Made by a program: the position numbers and the translations under genes | The notes under the pieces: model-generated | Told to the model about the DNA's origin: nothing | Databases searched by the model: none | The model's input: only the letters and a program-made list of their open reading frames with translations | Source of the DNA: Fredinandcohnia onubensis | GTDB taxonomy: Bacteria; Bacillota; Bacilli; Bacillales; Bacillaceae_L | DNA length: 64,000 nucleotides | Reading direction: 5' to 3' | NCBI RefSeq assembly: GCF_002734215.1 | Contig: NZ_NSEB01000007.1 | Span: 1-64,000 of the forward strand | Shown here: in pieces, positions 8,805-20,155 of the stretch | Numbering within the stretch: position 1 is the first letter of the stretch | Layout of the letters: each line of letters starts with the position of its first letter

Positions 8805-9850
8805 CCTTTCCTAAGCTTATCGGATGAGAAATTTTTCATACGTCGCTTTACAGCTTCAGGTGGTTCCACTTTAGGAGCATCAGGGTGAAGAAGCCAAGTC
8901 GCAGCATAATGTGTCTCAGAAACTTTAAACATGGGTGGTTCCTTTTCAAAGTCAATTTTCATTGCATACCGGTTTCTCGGCGCAAAAGCATCCCCTTTTG
9001 GAGGATTTGTCAGATCGGGTGGTGAACCGGGAATTGCCATAAGCTCTGTTTTTTCATCACTATCTAAACTTGGCATTGACGATAATAATCCCCAAGTATA
9101 AGGATGCTTAGGATTATAGAAAATTTCATCCACTGTACCCGTCTCAACGATTTTCCCAGCATACATGACCGCTACTCGATCTGCCACATTGGCAACCACA
9201 CCTAAATCATGGGTGATAAAAATAATGGAGGTTTCCATTTTTTTTTGGAGGTCCTTCATTAATTCTAAAATTTGCGCTTGTATTGTAACATCCAATGCTG
9301 TGGTAGGTTCGTCTGCAATCAATAATTTCGGGTTAGAGGCTAACGCAATGGCAATCATCGCACGTTGTCTCATCCCCCCACTAAATTCATGTGGATATTG
9401 ATTGACTCTCTTCTCTGGGCTAGGGATTCCAACAAGGCGAAGAAGCTCAATTGCACGGTCCTTTGCATTTCCCTTAGACATATTTTGATGCTTAATCAAA
9501 ACCTCCATAATCTGCATACCAACCTTCATCGTTGGGTTGAGGGAGGTCATTGGGTCCTGAAAGATCATTCCGATATCCTTCCCACGAATCTTTTCCATTT
9601 CCTTATTGGTTTTTGGAACAAGATCTTCACCATCAAAAAGAATTTGACCATTGCTAATTTTTCCAGGTGGCATTGGAATAAGCTTCATGATTGTTTGTGA
9701 GGTTACACTTTTCCCTGACCCTGATTCGCCAACAATCGCAAGTGTTTCACCTTTATACAAATCAAAATTCACACCGCGAACTGCTTTGACTTCACCAGCA
9801 TAGGTTTGAAAAGAGACTTCAAGGTCTTTAACTTCCAATAACTTTTCCAT
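8801..9850 (-). CDS. oppD: Oligopeptide ABC transporter ATP-binding protein OppD
   Basis: Partner ATPase of OppF. Visible motifs are Walker [10 protein letters not shown]-loop FQDPMTSLNP, signature SGGMRQRAMIAIAL, Walker [13 protein letters not shown] and switch THDLG. The 349-residue product carries the long C-terminal extension (after GSPPDLTNPP) seen in Bacillus OppD. Translation is coupled to oppF through a 4-base overlap, and it starts 12 bp after oppC. The membrane partners are OppB and OppC. Confidence 0.95.
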   Translation of the reverse strand: MEKLLEVKDLEVSFQTYAGEVKAVRGVNFDLYKGETLAIVGESGSGKSVTSQTIMKLIPMPPGKISNGQILFDGEDLVPKTNKEMEKIRGKDIGMIFQDPMTSLNPTMKVGMQIMEVLIKHQNMSKGNAKDRAIELLRLVGIPSPEKRVNQYPHEFSGGMRQRAMIAIALASNPKLLIADEPTTALDVTIQAQILELMKDLQKKMETSIIFITHDLGVVANVADRVAVMYAGKIVETGTVDEIFYNPKHPYTWGLLSSMPSLDSDEKTELMAIPGSPPDLTNPPKGDAFAPRNRYAMKIDFEKEPPMFKVSETHYAATWLLHPDAPKVEPPEAVKRRMKNFSSDKLRKG

Positions 9851-9862
9851 TTACTCACTCCC

Positions 9863-10780
9863 TTACTTGCGCAGCCTTGGGTCTAGTGCGTCACGCATTC
9901 CATCTCCAATTACGTTAAAAGCAAAAATTGTGATACAGATTAAGGTAGCAGGGAAAAACAAGCGCCATGGATAATATTCAAATGCAGGTAGTCCCTCAGA
10001 GGCCATTGTTCCCCAGCTGGCAAGTGGAACTTGAACACCTAATCCAAGATAACTTAGAAAAGATTCAGTGAAGATTGCATTCGGGATTGTTAACGTCATA
10101 GTTACCAAAATGGGTCCCATTGAATTAGGTATCAAATGTTTGAACATAATTCTTTTAACATCAGCTCCAAGGGTTTGTGCGGCAAGTACATATTCCTGAT
10201 ATTTTAATTGAAGAACTTGTCCCCTTACAATTCTTGCCATGTTGATCCATCCAGTAATCGTCATTGCAAGAATCATTGTCCCTAACCCTTGTTCGAGAAT
10301 AACCATAAGTAAAATGACCAAAAGCAAATATGGGACGCCATATAAAATGTCAGCGACTCTCATCATGAATTCATCAACTCTACCGCCCATATAACCTGAT
10401 ATGCCACCCCATAATACACCAATCACAAGGTCAATAATTGCAGCTGCTAGTCCTATAAATAAAGAGATTCTCGCACCTTCCCACGTCCTTGTGAAAACAT
10501 CTCTACCCAATTCATCTGTTCCAAACCAATGCACACTAGATGGTGCCTCATTCGCATGGGCAAGGTCTGTTGTCCGATAATCAAATTCCGTCATCATTGG
10601 TCCAAAAATCGCCATGAATAATAGGAGAACTAAAAGAACAATACCTACTATTGCCAGTTTATTTTTTTTAAATCTAGAGGTGACATCCTTCCAAAATGAT
10701 AAACTAGGTTTGGAAATCTTTTCAGCTTCATTCTCGTTAATTGTTGCTGGTGCAAACATTTCCTTTGGAATATTCTGCAT
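9863..10780 (-). CDS. oppC: Oligopeptide ABC transporter permease OppC
   Basis: A 305-residue inner-membrane permease of the DppC/OppC type. It has an N-terminal cytosolic stretch, a first membrane segment (KNKLAIVGIVLLVLLLFMAI), the periplasmic-side loop HWFGTDELGRDVFTR common to the family, and a binding-protein-dependent transport core with the EAA loop around AAQTLGADVKRIMFKHLIPN that docks the ATPases. It ends GDGMRDALDPRLRK. Only 3 bp separate oppB from its start. Confidence 0.95.
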   Translation of the reverse strand: MQNIPKEMFAPATINENEAEKISKPSLSFWKDVTSRFKKNKLAIVGIVLLVLLLFMAIFGPMMTEFDYRTTDLAHANEAPSSVHWFGTDELGRDVFTRTWEGARISLFIGLAAAIIDLVIGVLWGGISGYMGGRVDEFMMRVADILYGVPYLLLVILLMVILEQGLGTMILAMTITGWINMARIVRGQVLQLKYQEYVLAAQTLGADVKRIMFKHLIPNSMGPILVTMTLTIPNAIFTESFLSYLGLGVQVPLASWGTMASEGLPAFEYYPWRLFFPATLICITIFAFNVIGDGMRDALDPRLRK

Positions 10781-10783
10781 AAG

Positions 10784-11719
10784 TTACTCTCCTTTCTTCG
10801 CACCAGTTAGCTTAATGCGAGGATCAATAAATCCGTACAAAATATCAACAAGGAGAACAGAAATTAAGAGTAAGATACTATAAAAGACAGTAACTCCCAT
10901 AATCACGGTGTAATCGCGATTGGTGATACTCGTTACAAATTCGTCCCCTAATCCAGGTATTCCAAAGATTTTTTCGATAACAAAACTACCTGTTAAGATC
11001 CCAGCCGTTAAAGGCCCCATATATGAAACAACAGGTAGCATTGCATTTCGAATCGTATGCTTCATGGTGATTGTACCTTTCGTTAATCCTTTTGCTCGAG
11101 CAGTTTTTATGTAATCGTTACTTAGTACCTCAAGCATACTTGAACGTGTTAATCGCGCTATAAAGGCCATTGGTGAGGATGATAATGCAATTGCAGGTAA
11201 TATGGTATGCATAAATGATTCCCACCTCGCAACTGGAAATAGGTCAAGCTTAATGGCGAATATATATTGTAAAACCGTAGCTAAAATAAAGCTTGGAACA
11301 GATATACCAAAAACAGCAATAATCATAGCTGAATAGTCTTGCCATTTGTTATGATAAAGAGCAGCAATCACACCTAAAACAACACCAAAAGCAATCGCAA
11401 TTAGAATAGCCTCAATCCCTAAAAAGAGAGAAATCGGAAATCCATTATTGATGATTTCATTAACGGTCATTGCTTTATATTTAAAGGATGGGCCAAAATC
11501 CCATCTTGCCACATCATATAAATAATCAAAATACTGCTTATACAATGGCTGATCTAAGCCGTAATGGGCATTTAGAGCTGCTTCAATCTCTGGAGGGACA
11601 TCCTTCTCCTTTGTAAAGGGACCTCCCGGAGCTGCTTGCATTAAGAAAAATGTGGCGGTAACAATCAAGATAAGCGAAACGATCATATAGATTAATCTCT
11701 TAATTATATATTTTGCCAC
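10784..11719 (-). CDS. oppB: Oligopeptide ABC transporter permease OppB
   Basis: A 311-residue permease, first membrane subunit of the Opp system, with the typical start (V)[19 protein letters not shown], the [13 protein letters not shown] amphipathic region, the EAA loop [20 protein letters not shown], and the end DPRIKL. The start chosen is the GTG at 11719, which follows GGGAGGTG at good spacing and gives the length I remember for B. subtilis OppB. An ATG 21 bases upstream lacks a ribosome site. A hairpin sits between oppA and this gene (11763-11789). Confidence 0.92.
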   Translation of the reverse strand: MAKYIIKRLIYMIVSLILIVTATFFLMQAAPGGPFTKEKDVPPEIEAALNAHYGLDQPLYKQYFDYLYDVARWDFGPSFKYKAMTVNEIINNGFPISLFLGIEAILIAIAFGVVLGVIAALYHNKWQDYSAMIIAVFGISVPSFILATVLQYIFAIKLDLFPVARWESFMHTILPAIALSSSPMAFIARLTRSSMLEVLSNDYIKTARAKGLTKGTITMKHTIRNAMLPVVSYMGPLTAGILTGSFVIEKIFGIPGLGDEFVTSITNRDYTVIMGVTVFYSILLLISVLLVDILYGFIDPRIKLTGAKKGE

Positions 11720-11760
11720 TTCGTACACCTCCCATTGCAATCACACATGGTTTTCAAAAA

Positions 11761-11791
11761 GCAAGGTATATAGGCCAACTATATACCTTAC
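11761..11791 (-). terminator. Post-oppA hairpin (attenuator or mRNA-stabilising stem)
   Basis: AAGGTATATAG and CTATATACCTT form an 11-bp perfect stem with a 5-base loop in the oppA-oppB gap, followed on the minus strand by a short T-run. It is likely to lower expression of oppBCDF relative to the binding protein, by partial termination or by protecting the 3' end of oppA mRNA. Confidence 0.6.
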
Positions 11792-11826
11792 TTTTTTGTT
11801 CTTATTGGTGATTTCCTAGTTTGCGA

Positions 11827-13464
11827 TTACTCAAAATAAGCCCACTTGTATTGAACATCTCCTAATGGAGAAATAACGACTCCTTTTAAGTTGTCATTTT
11901 GAACCCAGTTGTTTGTATAAAAATAGATTGGTGCAATTGGCATTTCATCGAGTACCAATTTTTCGGCATCTTTTAAAAGACCGAGTCGCTTTTCTTTATC
12001 AGTTTCTTTTGCGGCTTGTGCCAAAAGATTATTAAATGTTTCATTTGTCCAGCCTGTATCGTTATTTCCTTGTGGTACTGTAAAGATTTCAAGGAAGTTT
12101 ACAGGATCGTTGAAATCAGCCAACCAGCCTGCACGACCAATTTGGAAATTTCCTTGGTCAATATTATCTAGATACACATTCCACTCAGCATTATTAAGAG
12201 TTACTTCAATCCCTAAAGCCTTTCTCCACATATCTTGAATGGCTTGGGCAACCTTTTGATGGCCTTCTGAGGTATTATAGGATAAAGCAATCTCTGGAAG
12301 TTCAGAAACGTCTGATAAGCCAAGTTCATCTAAAGCCTTTTGTAAATGTTCCTTTGCAGCATCCACATCATTATCCTTGAAATAGCCTTTCTCATTTTCC
12401 TTCAGGATGGCAGACGGAACGAGAGCCATCGCTGGAATTTGTCCACCCTGGGTAACATTTTCAACAATTGCTTTACGATTGATTGAATAACTTAGAGCTT
12501 TTCGAAGATTTTCATTTTGAAACGGCTCTTTATTAATATTAAATTTAAACCAATACGTACCCGCAATCGGGCTCTTTTGTAAAGTGCCTTCTTTTTCTAA
12601 AGTTGGAATAACATCTGTTGGCAATGATGATGTTGGTGCACCAGCCCAATCAAGTTCACCCTTTTTGAAGCTTTGGTATTCAGTATTCGGATCGTTAATC
12701 ATGTCCATTGTAATTTTTTCGAGTTTCACTGAATCTGCATCCCAATAGTCTTTGTTCTTTTCAAGAGTAATGGTCGATGATTTATCCGCAATGACAAAAG
12801 GTCCATTTGAGACATATGATTCATCTACCCGATTCGCCCAGTCAGGATTATCCTTCGCAATTTTACTATTAACAGGGTAATAGGTATAAAAAGCTGTTAA
12901 TTCTAAGAAATAAGCTGTCGGATTCGTTAGTTTTACTTCGAGAGTTTTATCATCAATCGCTTTTATTCCCACATTCTCCATTTTCTCAATCGAGATATCT
13001 GGGGTATCGTACGCGTCCTTTGCGCCTTCAATATAATTGTATATTTGTGACGCATAGTCTGATTGATTTGCAGGAACCAATACCCACTTCCAAGCATATT
13101 CAAAATCGTGAGCCGTAACAGGATCACCATTCGACCATTTGGCATCACGGATTGTAAAAGTATAGGTTTTTCCATCCTCTGAAACATCAATCTTTTCCGC
13201 CATAGCCTCTTCAGCTTCTCCATTTTTATTAATGCGAGTTAAACCTTCAAAAGCATGGTTGAGAACTACACCTGAAGTGGAGTCAGTTGCCAGACCAGGG
13301 TGTAAAGTTGGTGGTTCAGAACTTATATTGATTCGTAGTTCTTGCTTTGGACCTTTCCCCTCTGCTCCTCCTCCTTCCTCATTTCCATTATCAAATGTCC
13401 CACAGGCTGATAGAACAAGAATACTTGCAAAAAGTATGCTTAATAGCCTCGATATTTTTTTCAA
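11827..13464 (-). CDS. oppA: Oligopeptide-binding lipoprotein OppA
   Basis: The extracellular solute-binding protein of the Opp importer. The 545-residue product starts with a lipoprotein signal (KKISRLLSILFASILVLSAC), with the lipobox LSAC anchoring it to the membrane. The SBP family 5 fold follows, including LRINISSEPPTLHPGLATDS and later FKFNINKEPFQNENLRKALS. I place the start at TTG 13464, which follows GGGAGGTC and gives the B. subtilis length; the in-frame ATG at 13506 has no ribosome site. First gene of oppABCDF. No convincing promoter was identified in the 168 bp toward the trpS leader. Confidence 0.93.
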   Translation of the reverse strand: MKKISRLLSILFASILVLSACGTFDNGNEEGGGAEGKGPKQELRINISSEPPTLHPGLATDSTSGVVLNHAFEGLTRINKNGEAEEAMAEKIDVSEDGKTYTFTIRDAKWSNGDPVTAHDFEYAWKWVLVPANQSDYASQIYNYIEGAKDAYDTPDISIEKMENVGIKAIDDKTLEVKLTNPTAYFLELTAFYTYYPVNSKIAKDNPDWANRVDESYVSNGPFVIADKSSTITLEKNKDYWDADSVKLEKITMDMINDPNTEYQSFKKGELDWAGAPTSSLPTDVIPTLEKEGTLQKSPIAGTYWFKFNINKEPFQNENLRKALSYSINRKAIVENVTQGGQIPAMALVPSAILKENEKGYFKDNDVDAAKEHLQKALDELGLSDVSELPEIALSYNTSEGHQKVAQAIQDMWRKALGIEVTLNNAEWNVYLDNIDQGNFQIGRAGWLADFNDPVNFLEIFTVPQGNNDTGWTNETFNNLLAQAAKETDKEKRLGLLKDAEKLVLDEMPIAPIYFYTNNWVQNDNLKGVVISPLGDVQYKWAYFE

Positions 13465-13583
13465 ATAGATGACCTCCCAATATGTAATTTCCTTTTTTTG
13501 TTTCAAAAGATATACGCTACTTATGTTGTTTCAAAACGTACTATCTTATGCGCATATGGGCCTTAAGATTTTAGCGAGAATAC

Positions 13584-13611
13584 TTGCATTTCATGAGGAA
13601 AAGATTATAAT
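13584..13611 (+). promoter_or_regulatory. Candidate sigma-A promoter of trpS
   Basis: TTGCAT (13584-13589) and TATAAT (13606-13611) are 16 bp apart, about 25 bp before the T-box leader begins. The -10 is perfect and the -35 is weak. Confidence 0.5.
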
Positions 13612-13634
13612 AAAAATAATATTAATAACGGGCT

Positions 13635-14938
<1,304 letters not shown>

Positions 14939-14956
14939 CGAAGAAGCTTTTCAAAT

Positions 14957-15060
14957 TTTGAGCTATCGGCCATTAAATCGAGTTATTGGCCATAAATACA
15001 GATTATCGGCAATAAAAGTTTTTTAATGGCCATAAAAATTAGTTATCGACAATAACTTCC
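14957..15060. repeat. Short imperfect repeats (TTATCGGCNATAAA type)
   Basis: Four or five degenerate copies of a unit like GAGTTATTGGCCATAAA follow trpS: around 14960, 14980, 15001, 15026 and 15040. Some are in inverted form. They do not encode anything. A terminator (15087-15118) closes the convergent trpS-yjbA gap. Confidence 0.6.
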
Positions 15061-15084
15061 AGTTTTTTGATATCTGAACCAAAA

Positions 15085-15119
15085 GAAAAAAGGATTTGTT
15101 AAAGAACAAATCCTTTTTC
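15085..15119. terminator. Bidirectional terminator between trpS and yjbA
   Basis: AAAAAGGATTTGTT pairs with AACAAATCCTTTTT around the tetraloop AAAG. Confidence 0.85.
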
Positions 15120-15121
15120 AT

Positions 15122-15871
15122 TTACACTTTTGATTCATGTTCAATTTCCCAAAGTTTTTCAAAAAATGGTTGACCTTTAATCAAGTTTTCACATAGTTGT
15201 ACATGTTTGCTTGTCCAACCGTTTCTCGTTTCTTCATAGAGGTTTTGCCAAACTTCTTCAAATTGCATTTCTTGAATTTCTTGGTATTTCGAAGGATTCC
15301 ACTCCGTATACCAATACCTTATCTCTGCCACATTTTTCGTTGATGCTAACTGATCTAACGCCATAAATAATAGCTGCTTTAACTGTCTTTCCTTTCGGGT
15401 TAGACCCGCCATTTCAAATGGCGATGGAGATAAAATGTGATGTTCCTTATCCTTTATGATATCCTTACTATCAAAGGTATAAGGAATTGCTTCATGGCCA
15501 TTCACCATCTCATAAACGAGTTGTTCCTGTCGAGGAATTAATCGACTTTTTCGAATTGGGATATTATAACCTATTGTGTCTACTGCGATAATCCCTTGAC
15601 CATCTGTCACAACGAAGCAATAATCTTGCTGAATTCGTTCATGATTTTTACGAACATACGCTTTTTGGTAAACATCCATAAGTAGTTGTTGTGGTAGTTC
15701 CATTAAATCATTCTCAATGTAGTTAAACAAAGGTGACTCAATTTTTAGCAAAGGTACCTGGTCTAACAGTTCAACACTATCTTCCTTGCGCCATTCATGG
15801 AAGTGACAAACGTTGTAACCATTTTCTTCACCTTCAAACCAATTTACCCAAATATCATGAAGAAACAACAT
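15122..15871 (-). CDS. yjbA: Conserved protein YjbA (DUF3603)
   Basis: A 249-residue cytoplasmic protein that matches the YjbA family of Bacillus in start ([20 protein letters not shown]), length and position between app and trpS. No enzyme motif is visible. There are many aromatic and acidic residues and no membrane segment. In B. subtilis the gene is sporulation-associated as I recall, but its biochemical role is unknown. The family call rests on sequence character plus synteny. Confidence 0.85.
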   Translation of the reverse strand: MLFLHDIWVNWFEGEENGYNVCHFHEWRKEDSVELLDQVPLLKIESPLFNYIENDLMELPQQLLMDVYQKAYVRKNHERIQQDYCFVVTDGQGIIAVDTIGYNIPIRKSRLIPRQEQLVYEMVNGHEAIPYTFDSKDIIKDKEHHILSPSPFEMAGLTRKERQLKQLLFMALDQLASTKNVAEIRYWYTEWNPSKYQEIQEMQFEEVWQNLYEETRNGWTSKHVQLCENLIKGQPFFEKLWEIEHESKV

Positions 15872-15971
15872 TTTTTACCCCTCACTTCAAAGCTGTTTGT
15901 CAACAGTATAGGCAGAAGGAGAAAGTTTTATTCCAAAATATTCATGTATTGTTAGAAAATACATGCAAAAA

Positions 15972-16187
15972 TCAATCCTTTTTTGAGGATACAAAAGGAA
16001 AATAAATACTTATCCAAACCATTGCTAAACCGACTACGATTAAATAACACTCGATTCTCTTACTAATAAATAGTAGAAATTCAATAAAGGTGAATCCTGT
16101 CGTTGTTAAATTTAAATATGCAATTGTAGTAATTCCACCGCTAACAGCCAGTCCAAATCCAACTAAAAATAAAAATGCTCTACCCAC
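15972..16187 (-). CDS. Small two-segment membrane protein (71 aa)
   Basis: A 71-residue protein with two membrane segments (about residues 4-24 and 46-66), starting MGRAFLFLVGFGLAVSGG and ending with a charged KKD tail. It lies on the same strand as yjbA, 100 bp upstream of it, so the two may share a transcript. The hydrophobic pattern and glycine-rich first segment suggest a conserved Bacillaceae membrane protein, but I cannot assign a function. Plus-strand ORFs over it are shadows. Confidence 0.55.
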   Translation of the reverse strand: MGRAFLFLVGFGLAVSGGITTIAYLNLTTTGFTFIEFLLFISKRIECYLIVVGLAMVWISIYFPFVSSKKD

Positions 16188-16326
16188 CCGTATACCTAAC
16201 GACTTCGATTGGGAAATAATGGGTTATCAAACCAATCACCTGCTTGTTCCAAGATTCTTATTACAATCTATGGTACAAGCTCTCAAAACATGACAATAAC
16301 ACTAGTACATAGTTTTAATTCAAAAA

Positions 16327-16357
16327 GAAAAAGCCAAGATGGCATCTTGGCTTTTTA
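16327..16357 (-). terminator. app operon terminator
   Basis: AAAAGCCAAGAT pairs with ATCTTGGCTTTT, overlapping the appC stop codon region. A T-run follows on the minus strand. Confidence 0.85.
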
Positions 16358-17263
16358 CTCATTAATTTTTGGATCAAGGGCATCACGTAAGCCGTCACCC
16401 ACAAAGTTAAAACATAATACTGTAATTAAAATCATTAAGCCTGGAGCAGTTGGTACCCACCACTGATTAAGCATGATTGTAATACTTTGTGCACCTTGTA
16501 GCATATTCCCCCAACTTGGTGTTGGTGGCATAATACCTAATCCAAGGTAACTAAGTGCAGACTCAGCTAAAATAACTCCACCAACATTTAATGTTGCCGC
16601 AACAATGATTGGACCCATTGCGTTAGGTAGAATTTCCCTGAAGATAATCGTAAAGCTTCTAGTTCCAATTGTTTTCGATGCTAAAACAAATTCACGACCT
16701 CGTAATGATAAAAACTCACCTCGTACCAATCTGGCAGTGGTCGTCCACCCTGTAAGTGCAAAAATAAGAATTAACTTATCGACACCTGGGTTGAAAATTG
16801 TTACAAGTGTAATTAACAAGAAGATTTGTGGAATGGAGAGCATGATGTCTACAAATCTCATGATCATTGCATCCACAATACCACCAAAATATCCAGCAAT
16901 TGCACCTAATGCTGTTCCAATCGTAATTGCCCCAGCAACTGAAGCAAAGCCAACTAGTAATGAGATTCTTCCACCATACAATAATCGAGTTAAGAGATCT
17001 CGTCCAAATGTATCTGTACCTAGTAGATGTTCCTTACTAGGGTTTACTAGTCTTTTTAACAAATCCTGTTTGTCTGGATCATGTGGCGTTAATAAAGGTG
17101 CAAATATTGCTGATAAGATAATAAGAATTAAAAGCACTGCACCTATAACTGCAAGTTTATTTTTAAAGAACTTACGAATCATTATTTTCGTTAAAGTGTC
17201 AGCCTTTGAATTTAAACCTTGGAGTTCTATTTCGTTTCCTGATGCTAAATTAGGTTGTGCCAT
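16355..17263 (-). CDS. appC: Oligopeptide ABC transporter permease AppC
   Basis: Second membrane subunit of the App importer, 302 residues, OppC/DppC type: an N-terminal cytosolic part, first membrane segment [19 protein letters not shown], the loop [20 protein letters not shown], the EAA loop [20 protein letters not shown] and the end [14 protein letters not shown]. Last gene of appDFABC and followed by a terminator. In B. subtilis App is the second oligopeptide permease, often inactive in laboratory strain 168 because of an appA mutation; here the operon reads as intact. Confidence 0.92.
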   Translation of the reverse strand: MAQPNLASGNEIELQGLNSKADTLTKIMIRKFFKNKLAVIGAVLLILIILSAIFAPLLTPHDPDKQDLLKRLVNPSKEHLLGTDTFGRDLLTRLLYGGRISLLVGFASVAGAITIGTALGAIAGYFGGIVDAMIMRFVDIMLSIPQIFLLITLVTIFNPGVDKLILIFALTGWTTTARLVRGEFLSLRGREFVLASKTIGTRSFTIIFREILPNAMGPIIVAATLNVGGVILAESALSYLGLGIMPPTPSWGNMLQGAQSITIMLNQWWVPTAPGLMILITVLCFNFVGDGLRDALDPKINE

Positions 17264-17278
17264 CCTTCTTCCCCCCTT

Positions 17279-18229
17279 CTAGTATTCAATTCTCGGATCA
17301 AAGATAGCGTATAAGATATCGGCTATAAGATTTCCTACTACTACTAATACGGAGGAAATTACAGTTATTGCCATAACAATTGGATAGTCACGTTGGAAAG
17401 CTGAATCAACAAATAATTTACCAAGACCTGGCCAACCAAATACGGATTCAACAATAACGGAACCACCGATGAAACTTGGTATCATAATTCCAAAAATCGT
17501 TATTACCGGAATTAGACCATTTCGTAATCCATGTTTTGCAATAACTTTTCTTTCTTTAAAGCCTTTTGCTCTTGCAGTTCTCATATAGTCTTGGTTAACA
17601 ACCTCAATCATACTTGAACGAGTATATCGAGTTAAACTCGCCATATCTGCAGTAGCTAAAACAAACGCTGGTAAGATCAAATGGTGAATACGATCCCAAA
17701 TGCTAAACGGAGCATTTAGAGTTTGAGTACCAGAAGCAGGGAACCAGCCGAGATGAACAGAGAAAACCATAATTAAAATTAGTCCGAACCAGAAATTTGG
17801 TACAGCAAGTCCTAAAAATGAGGATACAGTAACCGTATAATCGATTTTAGAATATGGACGTACTGCAGAAATTACTCCAAATGGGACTGCAATAACAATT
17901 GCTAAAATCGTAGATACCCCCATCAACAAGAGGGTGTTCGGCAATCGATTCCAAATCAATTCGGAAACGTCTCTACCCTTATTAATAACAGAATCTCCAA
18001 AGTCGCCTTGAAGCATATTTCCTAACCACTTGAAATACTGTACATGGACCGGTTGATCAAATCCATATTTCTGCATAACTATTTCTCTATCTGCTTTACT
18101 AATATTAGGATCCATCAATAGTGCTGTTGGGTCACCAGGTGCCATATGCATAATTGCAAATGAAATGATGGTAATTCCTAATAATAGGGGAATAGCCATT
18201 AATGTTCGTCGGATGATATAAGATACCAT
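17279..18229 (-). CDS. appB: Oligopeptide ABC transporter permease AppB
   Basis: First membrane subunit of the App importer, 316 residues. It starts MVSYIIRRTLMAIPLLLGIT, has the DQPVHVQYFKWL region, the EAA loop ARAKGFKERKVIAKHGLRNG and the end DILYAIFDPRIEY. It starts 138 bp after appA, beyond a hairpin, and ends 15 bp before appC. Probably six membrane segments, by family. Confidence 0.93.
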   Translation of the reverse strand: MVSYIIRRTLMAIPLLLGITIISFAIMHMAPGDPTALLMDPNISKADREIVMQKYGFDQPVHVQYFKWLGNMLQGDFGDSVINKGRDVSELIWNRLPNTLLLMGVSTILAIVIAVPFGVISAVRPYSKIDYTVTVSSFLGLAVPNFWFGLILIMVFSVHLGWFPASGTQTLNAPFSIWDRIHHLILPAFVLATADMASLTRYTRSSMIEVVNQDYMRTARAKGFKERKVIAKHGLRNGLIPVITIFGIMIPSFIGGSVIVESVFGWPGLGKLFVDSAFQRDYPIVMAITVISSVLVVVGNLIADILYAIFDPRIEY

Positions 18230-18315
18230 AGCTATTTCTCCTTCATAATTTAATAAATTCGTCTATGTTTTTATCTAGATACGTATATCCAGGAGTTTTC
18301 GGTTTCAAAAGAAAG

Positions 18316-18339
18316 AAGGAAGGGAAACTACCCTTCCCT
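18316..18339 (-). terminator. Post-appA hairpin
   Basis: GGAAGGG pairs with CCCTTCC around a 6-base loop, in the appA-appB gap. Like the hairpins after oppA and the second appA, it probably separates high binding-protein expression from lower permease expression. Confidence 0.5.
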
Positions 18340-18367
18340 CTTCAACTATCAATTTAATTAACTCATA

Positions 18368-20041
18368 TTAGTTTGAAGCTTGTAACCACCATTTATGAGC
18401 ATTATAGAATGGGTTTCTTGAATGGAACTCATAACCTTGTAATTCTTCCGGCATAGCACGGAATTCTTCAGGGTAATACAAGAATGTGTAAGCTTGATCT
18501 TCTACAAGAATATTGTATAGATCTTTGTGAATCTCTTTGTATTTCTCAATGTCAGTAGTTTGTCTTGCTTCTTCCATTAACTTGTCTGCTTCTGGATTAC
18601 TATACCATGTCATGTTTAAGCCTTCTGCAGCTTGTGAAGAGTGGAAGATATCATATTGGTCAGGGAATGTTGATAATGCCCAACCAAGAATCATAGCTTC
18701 GTACTCCCAGTTTGGAGCAGAGATTTGCTCGATGAATGCAGACCATTCAACGATTTCAGGTTTCGCTTCTACACCAATTTCTTTAAATTGTTGTTGTAAT
18801 ACTACAGCGATATCTTCACGGATTTTGTTACCTTGGTTCGTTTTGATAGAGAATGACATTTCTTTACCATCTTTATCTACGATACCGTTTCCGTTCGTAT
18901 CTTCCCATCCAGCTTCTTTAAGTAATGCTTTTGCTTTTTCTAAATCATACTCAAATTGTGGTACATCGTCATTGTAAGTCCACATTAATGGGCTGTCAGG
19001 AGCAGTAGCTGGTTGACCAGCACCATTCATAATGCTTTCAACAATTGCTTCTTTATTTACAGCATGTGTAAATGCTTGACGAACTTTCTTATCTTTGAAT
19101 CTTTCATCTTTTTGGTTGAAACCTAAGAATGTATAAGATAATGCTAAACCATTTTCAACTTTAGTACCTTCGATAGTTTTAACTGTGTCAACTTCAGTTC
19201 CAGGAACTGCGTTGTACATGTCGATTTCACCAGCTTGTAATGCAGCAACTAGTGCGTTAGCATCAGCCACATAACGTGTAGTGATTGAATCTAAGTGTGG
19301 ACGACCATCGAAATAGTCATCAAATGCTTCAACTTTTACATACTCTCCATCTTTCCACTCAACAAATTTGAATGGACCAGTACCGATTGGGTTTTTAGTG
19401 TTGAACTCAGCTTCGTGTAATTCACCAGCTGGAATATCTTTTAAGATATGTTCAGGTAGTACAGAATAGCTCAAAGTTGTTGGGTAGAAAGTTACGTCTA
19501 CTTTGTTTAAAGTAAATTTAACAGTGTAATCGTCGATTTTTTCTACTTTTTCCATGCTTTCAAAGTTTGATTTACGCTCAGAAACTACGTCTGGGTTTTT
19601 CATTAACATGTAAGAAAATACAACATCATCAGCTGTCATTTCTTCTCCATCATGGAATTTAACACCTTGTTTAAGTTTTACAGTGTACTCTAAACCATCT
19701 TCTGAAGGAGTGATTTCTTCAGCTAGGTCATTTGTTACTTCTAAATCTAAGTTAACTGTTACTAATCCATTGTAAATGAATCCTTCAATATCACTTGAAG
19801 CTGTATCAGTTGAGAAATATGGGTTGAATAATGTTGGGCTACCAGCAGATCCAACAACTAAATCTCCACCATCAACTGGCTCATTGCTTGGTTCTTCTTT
19901 TGCTGGTTCTTCTTTAGCTGGTTCTTCTTCTTTTGGCGTGTCAGTGCCAGCTTTTTCGCCGCCACCGCTACAAGCTGCCAAGAAAAGTGACATTACAAGT
20001 GTTAGGACTAAAAATAGCCATAAGCTTTTTCTTAACTTCAC
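18368..20041 (-). CDS. appA: Oligopeptide-binding lipoprotein AppA
   Basis: Solute-binding protein of the App system, 557 residues. Lipoprotein signal MKLRKSLWLFLVLTLVMSLF ends at the lipobox LAAC. A linker with repeated KEEPAKEEP follows, then the SBP family 5 domain. The segments GGDLVVGS, ALSTFPDQYDIFHSSQ and YTFLYYPEE are very close to what I remember of B. subtilis AppA, so this operon rather than the one at 22.6-28.4 kb is the likely app ortholog. It lies between appF and appB, the B. subtilis order. Confidence 0.93.
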   Translation of the reverse strand: MKLRKSLWLFLVLTLVMSLFLAACSGGGEKAGTDTPKEEEPAKEEPAKEEPSNEPVDGGDLVVGSAGSPTLFNPYFSTDTASSDIEGFIYNGLVTVNLDLEVTNDLAEEITPSEDGLEYTVKLKQGVKFHDGEEMTADDVVFSYMLMKNPDVVSERKSNFESMEKVEKIDDYTVKFTLNKVDVTFYPTTLSYSVLPEHILKDIPAGELHEAEFNTKNPIGTGPFKFVEWKDGEYVKVEAFDDYFDGRPHLDSITTRYVADANALVAALQAGEIDMYNAVPGTEVDTVKTIEGTKVENGLALSYTFLGFNQKDERFKDKKVRQAFTHAVNKEAIVESIMNGAGQPATAPDSPLMWTYNDDVPQFEYDLEKAKALLKEAGWEDTNGNGIVDKDGKEMSFSIKTNQGNKIREDIAVVLQQQFKEIGVEAKPEIVEWSAFIEQISAPNWEYEAMILGWALSTFPDQYDIFHSSQAAEGLNMTWYSNPEADKLMEEARQTTDIEKYKEIHKDLYNILVEDQAYTFLYYPEEFRAMPEELQGYEFHSRNPFYNAHKWWLQASN

Positions 20042-20155
20042 GTTTGTTTCCCCCTATCATTTTGTTAGAATTTTTAGTTTTTACTACTTAAATTGATCCC
20101 TTTAGGTGGCATCTCCTCCCTTCAAAGAATCTATATATATTCTGTGCCGTCACTT

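Noticed and set aside
16605-17282. 225-codon plus-strand ORF
   Set aside because: Exactly antisense to appC, with codon-shadow composition (Ile/Ser/Pro-rich) and no ribosome site.
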